This document shows positions 53,903 through 62,768 of a stretch of 64,000 nt of DNA, in pieces. The translations under genes and the position numbers were made by a program. Origin of the DNA: CATQHB01 sp965262595 (GTDB lineage Bacteria; Chloroflexota; Dehalococcoidia; Lucifugimonadales; UBA3495); assembly GCA_965262595.1 (NCBI GenBank), contig OZ253548.1:186001-250000 (forward strand). Direction: 5' to 3'. The notes beneath the pieces were generated by a model. The model had not been told where the DNA came from. It saw only the letters and a program-made list of their open reading frames with translations, and ran no database searches. The number at the start of each line of letters is the position of its first letter. Within the stretch, counting starts at the first letter, position 1.

Positions 53903-53931
53903 CTGACAGGATTATTGTAGAAGCATATAAT
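53903..53931 (+). promoter_or_regulatory. sigma-70-type promoter of the carboxylase operon
   Basis: CTGACA (53903-53908), 17-nt spacer and TATAAT (53926-53931), 52 nt before the ATG at 53984. Confidence 0.65.
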
Positions 53932-53983
53932 GGTGCCTGGGAGTTGGCGGGCCAGACCCAGAGGACGCTGCCAAGGGGATAGT

Positions 53984-55591
53984 ATGCAAGTAATCGGTTC
54001 CGACTTGCGAACCGCCGAAGGGAATTTTCTGGACAACCAGGCCCGTATGGAAATGCTGGTGCGGGACCTGAAAGAGCGCTTGAGCCGGGTTCGGGTCGGC
54101 GGCGGGCAGCAGGCCGTGGAACTGCACCGCAGCCGAGGCAAGCTGCTGGCCCGGGAGAGGATTGAGGCGCTGGTGGACGCCAACACTCCCTTCCTTGAGC
54201 TGAGTCCCCTGGCCGCCTGGGATATGTACGACGGCGAGCAAGCGTCTGCCGGGATCGTGACCGGCATCGGCGTGGTACATGGGAAAGCGGTGGTGGTGGT
54301 AGCCAATGACGCCACGGTCAAGGGCGGCGCCTACTATCCGATTACCGTCAAGAAGCACCTGCGCGCCCAGGAAATTGCCCTGGAAAACCACTTGCCTTGC
54401 ATTTATCTGGTGGATTCCGGGGGAGCCTTTTTGCCATTGCAGGCGGAGGTATTTCCCGACCGAGACCACTTCGGGCGAATCTTCTACAACCAGGCCCAGA
54501 TGTCGGCCCTGGGCATTCCCCAAGTGGCGGTGGTTATGGGGTCGTGCACCGCGGGGGGCGCGTATATCCCGGCCATGAGCGACGAGGTGGTGATGGTGCG
54601 GCAGCAGGGCACTATCTTTCTCGGCGGCCCGCCGCTGGTACGGGCCGCCACCGGGGAGGACGTGGACCCGGAAACGCTGGGCGGCGCCGAGGTGCATACT
54701 CGGATTTCCGGAGTGGCCGACCATCAGGCTGCCGACGATGAGGATGCCCTGACCATCACCCGGGACATCGTCGAAAACTTCGTACGACGGCGTGATCCTC
54801 CCTTCCAGGTCTCCATACCGGAGCCGCCGGCCCGCGACCCCGGGGAACTCTACGGCATAGTGTCCCCGGACAACCGGCGGCAATACGATGTCCGTGAGGT
54901 AATTGCGCGCATCGTAGATGGGAGCCGGTTCCACGAGTTCAAAGCCCTGTACGGAGAAACGCTGGTCTGCGGCTTTTCGCGCATCTGGGGGTATCCGGTC
55001 GGAGTGGTCGCCAACAACGGAGTGCTTTTTTCCGAGAGCGCGCTGAAGGGAACCCACTTTATAGAGTTGTGCAGCCAGCGAGGAATACCCCTGCTTTTCC
55101 TTCAAAACATCACCGGCTTCATGGTGGGCCGCCAGTACGAGGCCGGGGGTATTGCCAAGGACGGGGCCAAAATGGTCATGGCTGTTTCCAACGCCGCGGT
55201 TCCCAAGTTCACCGTAATCATCGGTAGTTCCTTTGGGGCGGGAAATTACGGCATGTGCGGGCGGGCCTACCAACCCCGTTTCCTGTGGACTTGGCCCAAC
55301 GCCCGCATTTCGGTGATGGGCGGGCAGCAGGCCTCGGAGGTCTTGCTCACCGTAAGGCTGCAACAACTGGAACGGCAGGGCCGGACCCTGGAGCAAGCGG
55401 AGCGGGACGCCCTGCAACGGCCCATTCTGGAAAAGTACGAGGTGGAGAGCGATCCCTACTACAGCACCGCCCGCCTGTGGGACGACGGCATCATTGACCC
55501 GGTGGACACTCGGACTGTGGTAGGCCTGGGAATCGCCGCTTCGATTAATGCCCCATTTCCGGAGCCGAAGCGGGGCATCTTCCGAATGTGA
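53984..55591 (+). CDS. acyl-CoA carboxylase, carboxyltransferase subunit (MCC-beta-like)
   Basis: A 535-residue biotin-dependent carboxyltransferase. ATG at 53984 with AAGGGGATAGT upstream; an earlier ATG at 53930 is rejected. The sequence resembles 3-methylcrotonyl-CoA carboxylase beta more than propionyl-CoA carboxylase: CIYLVDSGGAFLPLQAEVFPDRDHFGRIFYNQAQMS and GTHFIELCSQRGIPLLFLQNITGFMVGRQYEAGGIAKDGAKMVMAVSNA. The second crotonase-like half has the biotin-binding oxyanion Gly-rich SSFGAGNYGMCGRAY. It catalyses transfer of CO2 from carboxybiotin to an acyl-CoA; isovaleryl/3-methylcrotonyl (leucine degradation) or geranyl-type substrates are possible. First gene of the operon. Confidence 0.92.
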   Translation: MQVIGSDLRTAEGNFLDNQARMEMLVRDLKERLSRVRVGGGQQAVELHRSRGKLLARERIEALVDANTPFLELSPLAAWDMYDGEQASAGIVTGIGVVHGKAVVVVANDATVKGGAYYPITVKKHLRAQEIALENHLPCIYLVDSGGAFLPLQAEVFPDRDHFGRIFYNQAQMSALGIPQVAVVMGSCTAGGAYIPAMSDEVVMVRQQGTIFLGGPPLVRAATGEDVDPETLGGAEVHTRISGVADHQAADDEDALTITRDIVENFVRRRDPPFQVSIPEPPARDPGELYGIVSPDNRRQYDVREVIARIVDGSRFHEFKALYGETLVCGFSRIWGYPVGVVANNGVLFSESALKGTHFIELCSQRGIPLLFLQNITGFMVGRQYEAGGIAKDGAKMVMAVSNAAVPKFTVIIGSSFGAGNYGMCGRAYQPRFLWTWPNARISVMGGQQASEVLLTVRLQQLERQGRTLEQAERDALQRPILEKYEVESDPYYSTARLWDDGIIDPVDTRTVVGLGIAASINAPFPEPKRGIFRM

Positions 55592-55643
55592 AGCCCGGCC
55601 CTTTCTTGCCACAACCACAAAATCCCGCGCCGGATGTTTGCTG

Positions 55644-57146
55644 ATGTTCTCCAAAGTTCTGGTAGCCAATCGAGGCGAAATCGCGGTCCGGATTAACCAG
55701 ACTCTCCGCGCGATGGGGATTGCTCCGGTCGCGGTCTATTCCGACCCGGACGCCGGCGCTCCCCACGTGAACACGGCCGAACACTCTGTGGCCCTGCCGG
55801 GCAATACCGCTGAAGAGACCTACCTGAACATCCCCAAGATGGTGCAAGCTGCCCGGGCCTGCGGGGCCGAGGCAATACACCCGGGTTACGGCTTTCTGTC
55901 GGAGAATCCGGAGTTCGCGCGAGCCTGCCGGGAAGCCGAGTTAACCTTCATTGGGCCAACTGCGGAAAGCATGGAGGCCTTGGGAGACAAGGTGCATTCC
56001 AAGGACATTGCCCGGCGCGCCGGGGTTCCGGTCGTCCCCAGTACTCCCGTGTGCCTTCCGCAGGATGCCGTAGCCGGGAAGTTCGTGGAACGGTGGGGGT
56101 TCCCTCTGCTGGTCAAAGCTGTCGCCGGAGGAGGTGGTCGGGGTATGCGCCTGGTCAACCGGCGGCGCGAGTTGGAAGGGAATATGGATTCTGCCAGCCG
56201 GGAGGCCCGGGCTGCCTTCGGCGACGGCCGGGTGTTTCTGGAGCGTTACATTGCCAACCCCCGCCACGTGGAGGTGCAGGTGCTGGCCGACGGGTTCGGG
56301 CATACTATCCACCTCGGAGAAAGGGAATGCAGCATCCAGCGCCGCCACCAAAAGATTATTGAAGAGACTCCCTCCCCAGCCCTGACGCCAGAGTTGCGCC
56401 AGCGCATGGGCGACGGCGCCATAGCTGTGGCAAAGGAGGCCGGATACGTCAACGCCGGTACTGTAGAGTTCCTGCTGGACTCGCAGAGCGGTGAGTTCTA
56501 CTTCCTGGAGGTGAATGCCCGGCTCCAGGTCGAGCACCCGGTCACCGAGGCCGTCCTGGGGTTGGACCTGGTGGAATGGCAGGTGCGCATCGCCAGTGGG
56601 GAACCTCTGACGCTGCAACAGGAGGACATCCAGCCCCGAGGCCACGCCATAGAGTGCCGCATCTACGCCGAAGACCCTTACCGCGACTTTGTCCCCTCTG
56701 CCGGCAAGCTGCTTCGCTGGCGGCCCCCCAGCGGCCTTGGGCTGCGACTGGACAGCGGCGTGGTTCAGGACCAGGAGGTGTCCATCTACTACGACCCCAT
56801 GCTGGCGAAGCTGATAGCCTGGGCGCCGCGGCGCGACCTGAGCCTGCGCCGGTTGGAGGTGGCCTTGTCTCAGTTCCTGGTCCTGGGCGTGGTGACCAAC
56901 ATCCCCCTCCTGCGGGCGGTGGTGGAGCATCCCCAGTTTCAGAGTGGCGAATACGATACCGGCTTCCTGGAGTGGAATCCGGCGGTTACCAGCCCGGCCA
57001 TTGCAGGCGAATCCCGCATGATGGTACGGGCGCTGGCGGCGTGGGTGTCGCGTCAGCCGGTTGGCCCGGCGTCCCCGGCGCTCGAGAGCGATAGCCGGGA
57101 TAGCGTTAACCCTTGGCAGTCTGCCGGGCAGCAGAGGCTGCCGTGA
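55644..57146 (+). CDS. acyl-CoA carboxylase, biotin carboxylase subunit
   Basis: A 500-residue biotin carboxylase. Start ATG 55644 (MFSKVLVANRGEIAVR); the longer upstream frame overlaps the preceding gene and lacks support. ATP-grasp features: KAVAGGGGRGMRLV (ATP phosphate loop), RHVEVQVLADGFGHTIHLGERECSIQRRHQKIIEE, and FLEVNARLQVEHPVTE with the catalytic Glu/Asn/Arg set. Carboxylates biotin on the carrier protein encoded next. The protein ends with about 50 residues beyond the usual biotin carboxylase core, Ser/Pro-rich, which resemble a linker to a missing biotin domain; that domain is supplied by the following gene. The stop overlaps the next start by 4 nt. Confidence 0.93.
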   Translation: MFSKVLVANRGEIAVRINQTLRAMGIAPVAVYSDPDAGAPHVNTAEHSVALPGNTAEETYLNIPKMVQAARACGAEAIHPGYGFLSENPEFARACREAELTFIGPTAESMEALGDKVHSKDIARRAGVPVVPSTPVCLPQDAVAGKFVERWGFPLLVKAVAGGGGRGMRLVNRRRELEGNMDSASREARAAFGDGRVFLERYIANPRHVEVQVLADGFGHTIHLGERECSIQRRHQKIIEETPSPALTPELRQRMGDGAIAVAKEAGYVNAGTVEFLLDSQSGEFYFLEVNARLQVEHPVTEAVLGLDLVEWQVRIASGEPLTLQQEDIQPRGHAIECRIYAEDPYRDFVPSAGKLLRWRPPSGLGLRLDSGVVQDQEVSIYYDPMLAKLIAWAPRRDLSLRRLEVALSQFLVLGVVTNIPLLRAVVEHPQFQSGEYDTGFLEWNPAVTSPAIAGESRMMVRALAAWVSRQPVGPASPALESDSRDSVNPWQSAGQQRLP

Positions 57147-57697
57147 CCCAGAGCCAGGGTGAGATGCGGGAAGTGTACCCGGAGACGGGAGAAGCCTATC
57201 GCTACCGTATAGAAGAACGAGAAGGCTATTTCACCTTCGAATTGGAGGGAGAGGAACGGGCGGGCATTAAACCCGCCATTACAGTCAGCATTGAGTCCCG
57301 GCAGACCGGGGAAGGGTTATGCCGGACCGAATCGGGCCGGACTTACCCATTTGCCTGGGCCTGGGTCGGCCCTGAGTTGCATCTGTGGTTGGCCGGCGAC
57401 CTGTTCGTGTTCCAGCGGGCGGAGAGCCGGCGGCGGGGTAACGCTGCCGCCACCCAAATGCCTGGAGATATCTTGGCTCCCATGCCCGGCGCAGTGTTGG
57501 AAGTACTGGTCGGCGAGGGGGACCGGGTGGAGCGAAACCAGACCGTCGTGGTAATAGAGTCCATGAAAATGGAGTTGGTAATTACGGCCCCAAGCAATGG
57601 CGTCGTGCGAAGGGTGTCGGTAGTTCCGGGGCAGCAGGTGGACCGGGGTATGCGCCTGCTGGAGTTGGCTCCTGAGAGCGATGCCGGGGAGCAATGA
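57143..57697 (+). CDS. biotin carboxyl carrier subunit
   Basis: A 184-residue protein. GTG start at 57143 is taken because it overlaps the upstream TGA (GTGA) and has AGAGG 6 nt before it. Residues about 115-180 form a biotinyl domain: LAPMPGAVLEVLVGEGDRVE, then IESMKMEL with the biotinylated Lys, then APSNGVVRRVSVVPGQQVDRG. The N-terminal half (about 1-110) resembles the part that in MCC alpha lies between the carboxylase core and the biotin domain. The gene thus encodes what is normally the C-terminal end of MccA, giving a three-subunit enzyme here. Last gene of the operon. Confidence 0.92.
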   Translation: MTQSQGEMREVYPETGEAYRYRIEEREGYFTFELEGEERAGIKPAITVSIESRQTGEGLCRTESGRTYPFAWAWVGPELHLWLAGDLFVFQRAESRRRGNAAATQMPGDILAPMPGAVLEVLVGEGDRVERNQTVVVIESMKMELVITAPSNGVVRRVSVVPGQQVDRGMRLLELAPESDAGEQ

Positions 57698-58014
57698 TTG
57701 ACCGGATGTGTATGGAACCAAAGAAGTGGGGGGTTCCCTGCTAGGTTCTGCATAACCTTGACTTTGCACCGCAGACCCACCAGAATCTCCCCATAATCCA
57801 CACGCATATTCTCCGATGCTCCTCCAGAAACGTTCGGGGACGGAAGGTCGGATCTGGCTTGACGAACCATTATTCTCGAAAGCTTCAGCGTCAAGCAACT
57901 GCACCTCACCCTTGGATTGGGTAGCTGACGCCTTCGAGGACAACTGGAACCTGTCCGATTGCTATATCAACAGTTGTCCGATTTCCCCGCATCGCAAACG
58001 CCTTCGTTAAGGGA
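57698..58014. other. intergenic stretch after the carboxylase operon
   Basis: About 310 nt. A weak GGAACC...GGTTCC inverted repeat at 57713-57735 follows the operon and may serve as a terminator. No gene seen. Confidence 0.45.
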
Positions 58015-58020
58015 TATAAT
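58015..58020 (+). promoter_or_regulatory. -10 element before the small two-gene unit
   Basis: Perfect TATAAT at 58015-58020 just before the ATG at 58029, with only a poor -35. If real, the transcript would be nearly leaderless. Confidence 0.3.
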
Positions 58021-58028
58021 CGCACTAT

Positions 58029-58544
58029 ATGATGGGGTTTTTGTCGGCCAACTAGGGTGGTGTAGCCACAGTAATTGGAATAATCATCTCATTGGGTGGT
58101 TTATATTGGGCTATCAAGGGAGCGCATGGTGCAAGATCTGCTTCAGAGGAAGCGGAAAAAGCGGCGAACGAAACCAGAGACCAAATAGCCCGCCACTTGC
58201 AGGCAGTAGACTTGCAGCGCGCCATTGGGCTGATAAAGAGCATCAAGACGTTGCACGACAATCTCCGGTGGGAGGCGTCTACAGAGCATTACCAAACGTT
58301 GAGAGAGATGCTCTCGGACGTAATTGTTCGTTGCCCTGAAAACCAGAGCGAAGTTCGCGAGAAACTGGCGACGGCAAGAACAATCGTTACTGGAATGGAA
58401 AACTTGGTTCGCGGGCGCGGCAGCAATGGAATCTCCGAGCGCGAACAATCCCGATTAAATCGAAGTTTGAATGATATTCAAAGTGATTTGGAAGAATTGG
58501 CAAGCTATATTGGCTTTGGCGATTCGCAAGGGGAGGCGAAATGA
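58029..58544 (+). pseudogene. membrane-anchored small protein with an in-frame amber codon
   Basis: From ATG 58029 the frame reads MMGFLSAN, then TAG (58053-58055), then GGVATVIGIIISLGGLYWAIKG and a long charged part ending at 58544. The segment after the amber is a typical N-terminal membrane anchor, and together with MGFLSAN it makes a natural start, so the TAG appears to break an otherwise good gene. The alternative is initiation at TTG 58092, which would drop most of the anchor (150 residues). The soluble part is helix-rich (HLQAVDLQRAIGLIKSIKTLHD, EREQSRLNRSLNDIQSDLEELA) and of no recognised family. It overlaps the next start by 4 nt (ATGA). Confidence 0.55.
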
Positions 58545-58867
58545 TCGGGTTGGTTCAAATCCTAGCAGGATTAATTCAGCGAACTGATGAAGGCAAACTG
58601 AAATGGAGCCGGGCCGTTCAAAGTGATCGATTTGTGACCTCTGTGGATGCTATCTCAATCGTGATTATTGAAGAAGAAATCTTTGGCACCACCACTTACC
58701 GTCTCGACATACTTGATGAATCGGGAGAGGTCGTTGATTCCCTCGGTAACCGAGATACAACGGCAGAACAAGACCGGCAATTGGCACGTCTTTTTGTGCT
58801 GGCCCGCCGTTCAGCCCACAACATTGACTTGACCTTGGAAAAACTGGCGAAAGCTCTAGAGTTGTAG
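58541..58867 (+). CDS. small protein of unknown function
   Basis: A 108-residue protein starting inside the upstream stop (ATGA overlap at 58541) with GGGGAGGCGAA before it, so it is translationally coupled. The middle (VTSVDAISIVIIEEEIFGTTTYRLDILDESGEVVDSLGN) looks like a beta-rich module; the C-terminal third is helical (EQDRQLARLFVLARRSAHNIDLTLEKLAKALEL). No named family is recognised. Together with the preceding anchored protein it forms a compact two-gene unit of lower GC content than the surroundings, compatible with a laterally acquired cassette. Confidence 0.7.
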   Translation: MIGLVQILAGLIQRTDEGKLKWSRAVQSDRFVTSVDAISIVIIEEEIFGTTTYRLDILDESGEVVDSLGNRDTTAEQDRQLARLFVLARRSAHNIDLTLEKLAKALEL

Positions 58868-59110
58868 CCAGTTCCGTCGTGTAAGAATTCCGCTCCCCTT
58901 AGCAGGTCTCGAATACCATCACTTTTTTCCACTACCGCCAAAACTAATACTTCTGCAAGGGGATCAGACAGACCTGCTCCCATTGCATACTACCTCTGGT
59001 TGATTGGCCCAGCAGGAAGTCCTCAAAAACCCTGCCCGTCACCACTTGCGGGCCCCCCAATGGTACGCTGGGCGCCATTCCTGAATCAAACAGGCCGATG
59101 AGGACAAAAT

Positions 59111-59224
59111 ATGGCGAAAATTTACACCCTGGGCGCCGGAACGCCCACGCCTACGCCCACCCGCTTCGGAAGCTCCTACGTGCTCAAACTCGGCGATCAA
59201 CTCTTGATGTTCGACTGCGGGCCA
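59111..59224 (+). pseudogene. N-terminal stub of an MBL-fold metallo-hydrolase gene
   Basis: A good ribosome site (GAGGAC) and ATG start a frame MAKIYTLGAGTPTPTPTRFG, continuing to LGDQLLMFDCGP. This is the standard first 38 residues of an RNase Z/arylsulfatase-like MBL protein, but the metal-binding HxHxDH region never follows; after 59224 the sequence is unrelated, up to the aminotransferase gene. Confidence 0.75.
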
Positions 59225-59403
59225 CTTCCTCGGCTTAGGTTTTTCTCCAGGGCTAGCGGTCTGCTCGCCTGGAAGGTTTTCCAAGGGGTCTTCCCGTACC
59301 AGTCCGGCCAGAATGGGGTCGCTACCGGTTGTAGCGCTTCAGCCAGGAGTTCAGAAAACCCGGACGGCGTATAATAGGCCACAAAACGACGGAGGGTACC
59401 ACC

Positions 59404-60567
59404 GTGGACGTACAAATGCTGAGGGACGAAATTCCGGTACTGGCTAACCTGACTTACCTGAATACCGGATGGTCCGGGCCGCCGCCGCACCGGGTGGCCC
59501 AGGCGCTGAAGGATCGCATTGACCTGGAGCTGAACGAGGGCCCCACCACGCCTCCGGTTCAGGAGAGCGGGCGCGAGGTTCAGGCCCAGGCTCGCCAGGC
59601 CGCGGCCCGGCTGTTCAACGCCGACCCTGAAGAGGTAATGGTTACTCGCAACACCACCGAGGGCCTGAACATCGTGCTAAGCGGGCTGGACTGGCAGGAG
59701 GGGGATGAAATCATAACCTGCAACCTGGAGCACGGTTCGGTCCTCGTCACCAGCCTGGTCACCGGAAAGCGGCACGGCGTCAAGGTACGGGTGGTGGACC
59801 TGGACCCCCACGACTCTCGGGAAACCATTCTCGGGAAGTTTGAGGCAGCTTTTACATCCCGAACCCGCCTGCTCTTCGTTAGCCACGTCGAGTTCTCTAC
59901 CGGGCTGCGTATGCCCGCCGCCGAGCTTGCCCGGTTGGCCCATGACCGGGGCGCGCAAATTATGCTGGACGGCGCTCAGACGGGCGGGCACATTCACCTG
60001 GATATGGCGGCGGAGGAGTTCGACTTCTACTCCATCCCCGGCCAAAAGTGGGTACTGGGCTACGAGGGAGTGGGGGCTTTGTACATCCGCCGGGAACTTA
60101 TTGAACGGATATACCCGGCCCACTCCGGCGGCCGGGCCGTGGTGCATCCAGTGGACTATGACAACGTCCAACTCGCTGCCGCCGACATGGAGAAGTTCCA
60201 CGGTGGATCGAGCAGCGTACCCCTGCAAGCCGCCTTCCTGGAAGCCGTCCAATTCGTCGAGGAGGTTGGTGTCAGGGAAATAGAGGAGCGCAACCGTCAA
60301 TTGGCCGCACGATTAAAGCGGCAGCTTTCGGACCTCCCGGCAGTCCAGGTGTATTCCCCCATGGAACCGGAATTGTCCTCCGGCCTGGTGTCCTTTGCCC
60401 TTTCCGGCTGGGAGCCTCCGGCGGCGGTGGAACGCCTGTGGAACGACCATCGCATCGTGGTGCGGCAGGTGGCTTATCCCCCGGGAATTCGGGCGTCCTT
60501 CCACTTCTTCAACACCGAAGACGAGGTGGACCAACTGGCCCAAGCGGTGAAGGGGTTGGCGCAGTAG
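59404..60567 (+). CDS. class V aminotransferase-like PLP enzyme
   Basis: A 387-residue PLP-dependent enzyme of the NifS/isopenicillin-N-epimerase-like class V group. GTG start with GGAGGG 8 nt upstream. Marks: LNTGWSGPPPHRVAQAL (substrate side), VTRNTTEGLNIVLSGL, SHVEFSTGLRMP, MLDGAQTGGHIHLD (PLP-ring Asp and Gln/His), and SIPGQKWVLGYEGVGALYI with the Schiff-base Lys. The sequence lacks the C-terminal Cys loop of cysteine desulfurases, so an epimerase, kynureninase-like or amine-lyase role is more likely. It converges with the next gene, with one base between the two stop codons. Confidence 0.9.
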   Translation: MDVQMLRDEIPVLANLTYLNTGWSGPPPHRVAQALKDRIDLELNEGPTTPPVQESGREVQAQARQAAARLFNADPEEVMVTRNTTEGLNIVLSGLDWQEGDEIITCNLEHGSVLVTSLVTGKRHGVKVRVVDLDPHDSRETILGKFEAAFTSRTRLLFVSHVEFSTGLRMPAAELARLAHDRGAQIMLDGAQTGGHIHLDMAAEEFDFYSIPGQKWVLGYEGVGALYIRRELIERIYPAHSGGRAVVHPVDYDNVQLAAADMEKFHGGSSSVPLQAAFLEAVQFVEEVGVREIEERNRQLAARLKRQLSDLPAVQVYSPMEPELSSGLVSFALSGWEPPAAVERLWNDHRIVVRQVAYPPGIRASFHFFNTEDEVDQLAQAVKGLAQ

Positions 60568-60568
60568 G

Positions 60569-61528
60569 TCAGTCTGACGGGCGCACGCCCTCAAAGTACC
60601 TCCTGGGGTTTTCAACCATCATCCGGTCGATAACGGTTTCCGGCACCCCGGACTCCATCAGCCTGGGGATGACGGCGCGGCTGAGCCAGAGGTAGCCGTC
60701 GGGGTTCTGATCCCGGCTCGGCATCCCCGGCGAGCCGATGCGGGACAGTACAATGTTCCAGTCGTGGGAAAGCATCATGCTGGAAGCCAGGCCTTCGTCC
60801 AGCCGCTCTTTCAGATAGTCGGTCCTCTGCTGCCACGGAGGCAGGTTGGGGCGGCCGAAAGGATTATTTATGTCCCAGCCCAGCCAGACCCCCAGCCGAG
60901 CCAATTCCCGGTGATAATCCGGGTCGAGAGTGTTGTTGATATGTCCCACGTATATGTGACGGGGCTCAACTCCTTCCTCTTTAAGGATTCGCACCTGCAT
61001 TTCGCCTATCCGTGATTCGGCGGGCGTGTGGGTTGTGATGGGAACGCCGGTGCGCAGGTGGGTCCGGGCCGAGGCCCGCAGCATCAACTCTTCCTGCTCA
61101 GTAATCGGGTCACTGGTAGCGACCTTAATGATGCCGGCCTTGATTCCCGACCCCTCAATCCCCTGTTCAATTTCCCGCACCCAGAGGTCTGCGATGAAAT
61201 CCTTGTCCCGACCCCAAAAGCTCCGTGGAACGTCCAGCCAACAGCCGGTGCAGCAAATGAACTGCACCCCCGTTCGCTCCGAAACCTCTTTCATAAGGAC
61301 CACGTCCCGCCCCAGGTCCAAGGGAGAAACTTCGACGACGGTATCGACGCCGCCGTCCTTGGCTTCGGTAAAGGACTCCAGAGCCAGGTCCAGGGCCTGG
61401 TCGCGAAATTCCAGTTCGTAGTATGCAGCACGGATGCCGGCGGATGAATCTATCAGGTGTTCATGGGGCAAAGTGAACCCCAGGTCCGCCGTATCCAATG
61501 GCCCCAACACCGAGTTTATGGTTGCCAT
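60569..61528 (-). CDS. phosphotriesterase family hydrolase
   Basis: A 319-residue amidohydrolase-fold enzyme of the phosphotriesterase/lactonase group. ATG with GGAGG 6 nt upstream. Metal ligands visible: HEH in FTLPHEHLID (about 22-24), Lys in AGIIKVATSD (carbamylated bridging Lys), His in ITTHTPAES, His in YVGHINNT and Asp in LSHDWN near residue 255. The LDVPRSFWGRDKDFIA insertion near residue 100 differs from the bacterial paraoxonases. Real activities in this group include lactone hydrolysis; organophosphate activity is usually promiscuous. Separated by 200 nt from the LigB-like gene upstream in transcription. Confidence 0.9.
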   Translation of the reverse strand: MATINSVLGPLDTADLGFTLPHEHLIDSSAGIRAAYYELEFRDQALDLALESFTEAKDGGVDTVVEVSPLDLGRDVVLMKEVSERTGVQFICCTGCWLDVPRSFWGRDKDFIADLWVREIEQGIEGSGIKAGIIKVATSDPITEQEELMLRASARTHLRTGVPITTHTPAESRIGEMQVRILKEEGVEPRHIYVGHINNTLDPDYHRELARLGVWLGWDINNPFGRPNLPPWQQRTDYLKERLDEGLASSMMLSHDWNIVLSRIGSPGMPSRDQNPDGYLWLSRAVIPRLMESGVPETVIDRMMVENPRRYFEGVRPSD

Positions 61529-61665
61529 ACCAAACCTCCGACCGGTTCTGTTGACGAAATCCGCCGACCTGCGCCAGGCACGGTTGTCCCCGTCACGGTG
61601 CGGGACAGAATTTAGAATATCGCGTCCACCGCTTCCTTCCTTTGGGGACGCTTCAGTACTCTAGC

Positions 61666-61694
61666 GCCGCACCGGCGAGGGCATCCGGTGCGGC
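61666..61694 (-). terminator. hairpin after the LigB-like gene
   Basis: GCCGCACCGG / CCGGTGCGGC: perfect 10-bp stem with a 9-nt loop, 36 nt past the LigB stop on the minus strand. No T-run, so rho-independent action is uncertain. Confidence 0.45.
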
Positions 61695-61729
61695 AAACTG
61701 GGGGCAATAGAGTGGCTGGGCAGCTGCGA

Positions 61730-62701
61730 TCAGCTCCAGATCGCAGCTACACGGTACGCCAGTTGAGTGTGGGACTCACGCACATCGACGATTTCCGCTG
61801 GAACGTCGCCCAGTACCCCCAGAGCGATGATCCAGTTCAGGATTTCGTGGTCGCCCGATTCCTGGATCTCTTCCGGAGTAAGTTCCGCCAGCTTGCTTCC
61901 CTGGCCCCTGCGCAGCATTTCCAGGTAGCGCCGGTCGGTCTCGATGTCTATTGACCGGCACTGGAACTTGTGGGCCAGGAAACTGTGCGACCAACTGGAA
62001 GAGGCTACCACGGCGACCCGTTCGTCCCGGGTGTCCAGGAACCTGCGGATGCCCTGCCCTAGTTCGTAGCACCGTTTCGGCGTGGGCCGCGGCGGGTAAT
62101 CGGGTCCGGCCTCTTCGCCGTAGCAGTTGACGAACAGGGGCAGCAGGGGGAATCTGCCTTCGGGGTCCAGATACACCAACGGGTTGATGATGGCGTGGGC
62201 CAGGCCCCAGTCCCATCCCTTGAGAGCGCTGGAAGAGGACATATCGAACCCGTCCCGAATCAGGTAGTTGCGTAGCCCCCGGGCAAACTCCTTGGGGCAC
62301 TGGAAGGTGAACTTCGTCTCCGGGGCGGCGTCCCATAAATTGTTCCGGGCCGCGGGGCGCTGAAAGGGATAGCCGTCGACTTCGGCGCCGGTGTACAGGC
62401 AGAAAGGAGGCAGGTTGTCCTGCAGGAAGTTTTCTGCCTGATCGTCGCCGATTACCATCAGGACATCCGGCTCCCATTCATGAAGACGGTCCCGAAGCAC
62501 TTTAAACGACTCGACGACCTGCTGATGGTCGCTGATGTCCTGGCTCAGTCCGTTGTCATCTCCCAACTCTTCAAGCAACTGCGCGGGAGGCTCGTAGTCC
62601 GGTACACGGGCATATATCCGCTCTCTACCTTTGGCCCACACCTCCGGTGGCGTCAGAATGATCGGGCCATGGGAACATCCTATCCCCAGCAATTCTGCCA
62701 T
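61730..62701 (-). CDS. LigB-like (class III) extradiol dioxygenase family protein
   Basis: A 323-residue protein. Start at ATG 62701 (MAELLGIGCSHGP) with AAAGGAGT 6 nt upstream; the longer frame to 62767 lacks a ribosome site. Likely iron ligands: His10 in CSHGP and the His of SWSHSFL (about residue 245), together with the Glu/Asp near DIETDRRYLEML. The segment PDVLMVIGDDQAENF replaces the usual IIVTPHW motif with Gly-Asp-Asp. Closest to LigB-type ring-opening dioxygenases and to the MEMO-related fold; the substrate may be a protocatechuate- or gallate-like catechol. Followed by the phosphotriesterase-like gene. Confidence 0.88.
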   Translation of the reverse strand: MAELLGIGCSHGPIILTPPEVWAKGRERIYARVPDYEPPAQLLEELGDDNGLSQDISDHQQVVESFKVLRDRLHEWEPDVLMVIGDDQAENFLQDNLPPFCLYTGAEVDGYPFQRPAARNNLWDAAPETKFTFQCPKEFARGLRNYLIRDGFDMSSSSALKGWDWGLAHAIINPLVYLDPEGRFPLLPLFVNCYGEEAGPDYPPRPTPKRCYELGQGIRRFLDTRDERVAVVASSSWSHSFLAHKFQCRSIDIETDRRYLEMLRRGQGSKLAELTPEEIQESGDHEILNWIIALGVLGDVPAEIVDVRESHTQLAYRVAAIWS

Positions 62702-62768
62702 TTTGTACTCCTTTAGAGCCGTAACCCTGGTATGACTTTGAGATTTGTCGCAATTGCTCCCTGGCAAA

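Noticed and set aside
53912..55669. Long open frame (585 codons) on the minus strand
   Set aside because: Mirror of the carboxyltransferase gene; composition is Gly/His/Arg-rich nonsense without motifs.
58053..58055. TAG as pyrrolysine codon
   Set aside because: No pyl genes or methylamine methyltransferase context; the codon lies before a membrane anchor where a special residue would make no sense.
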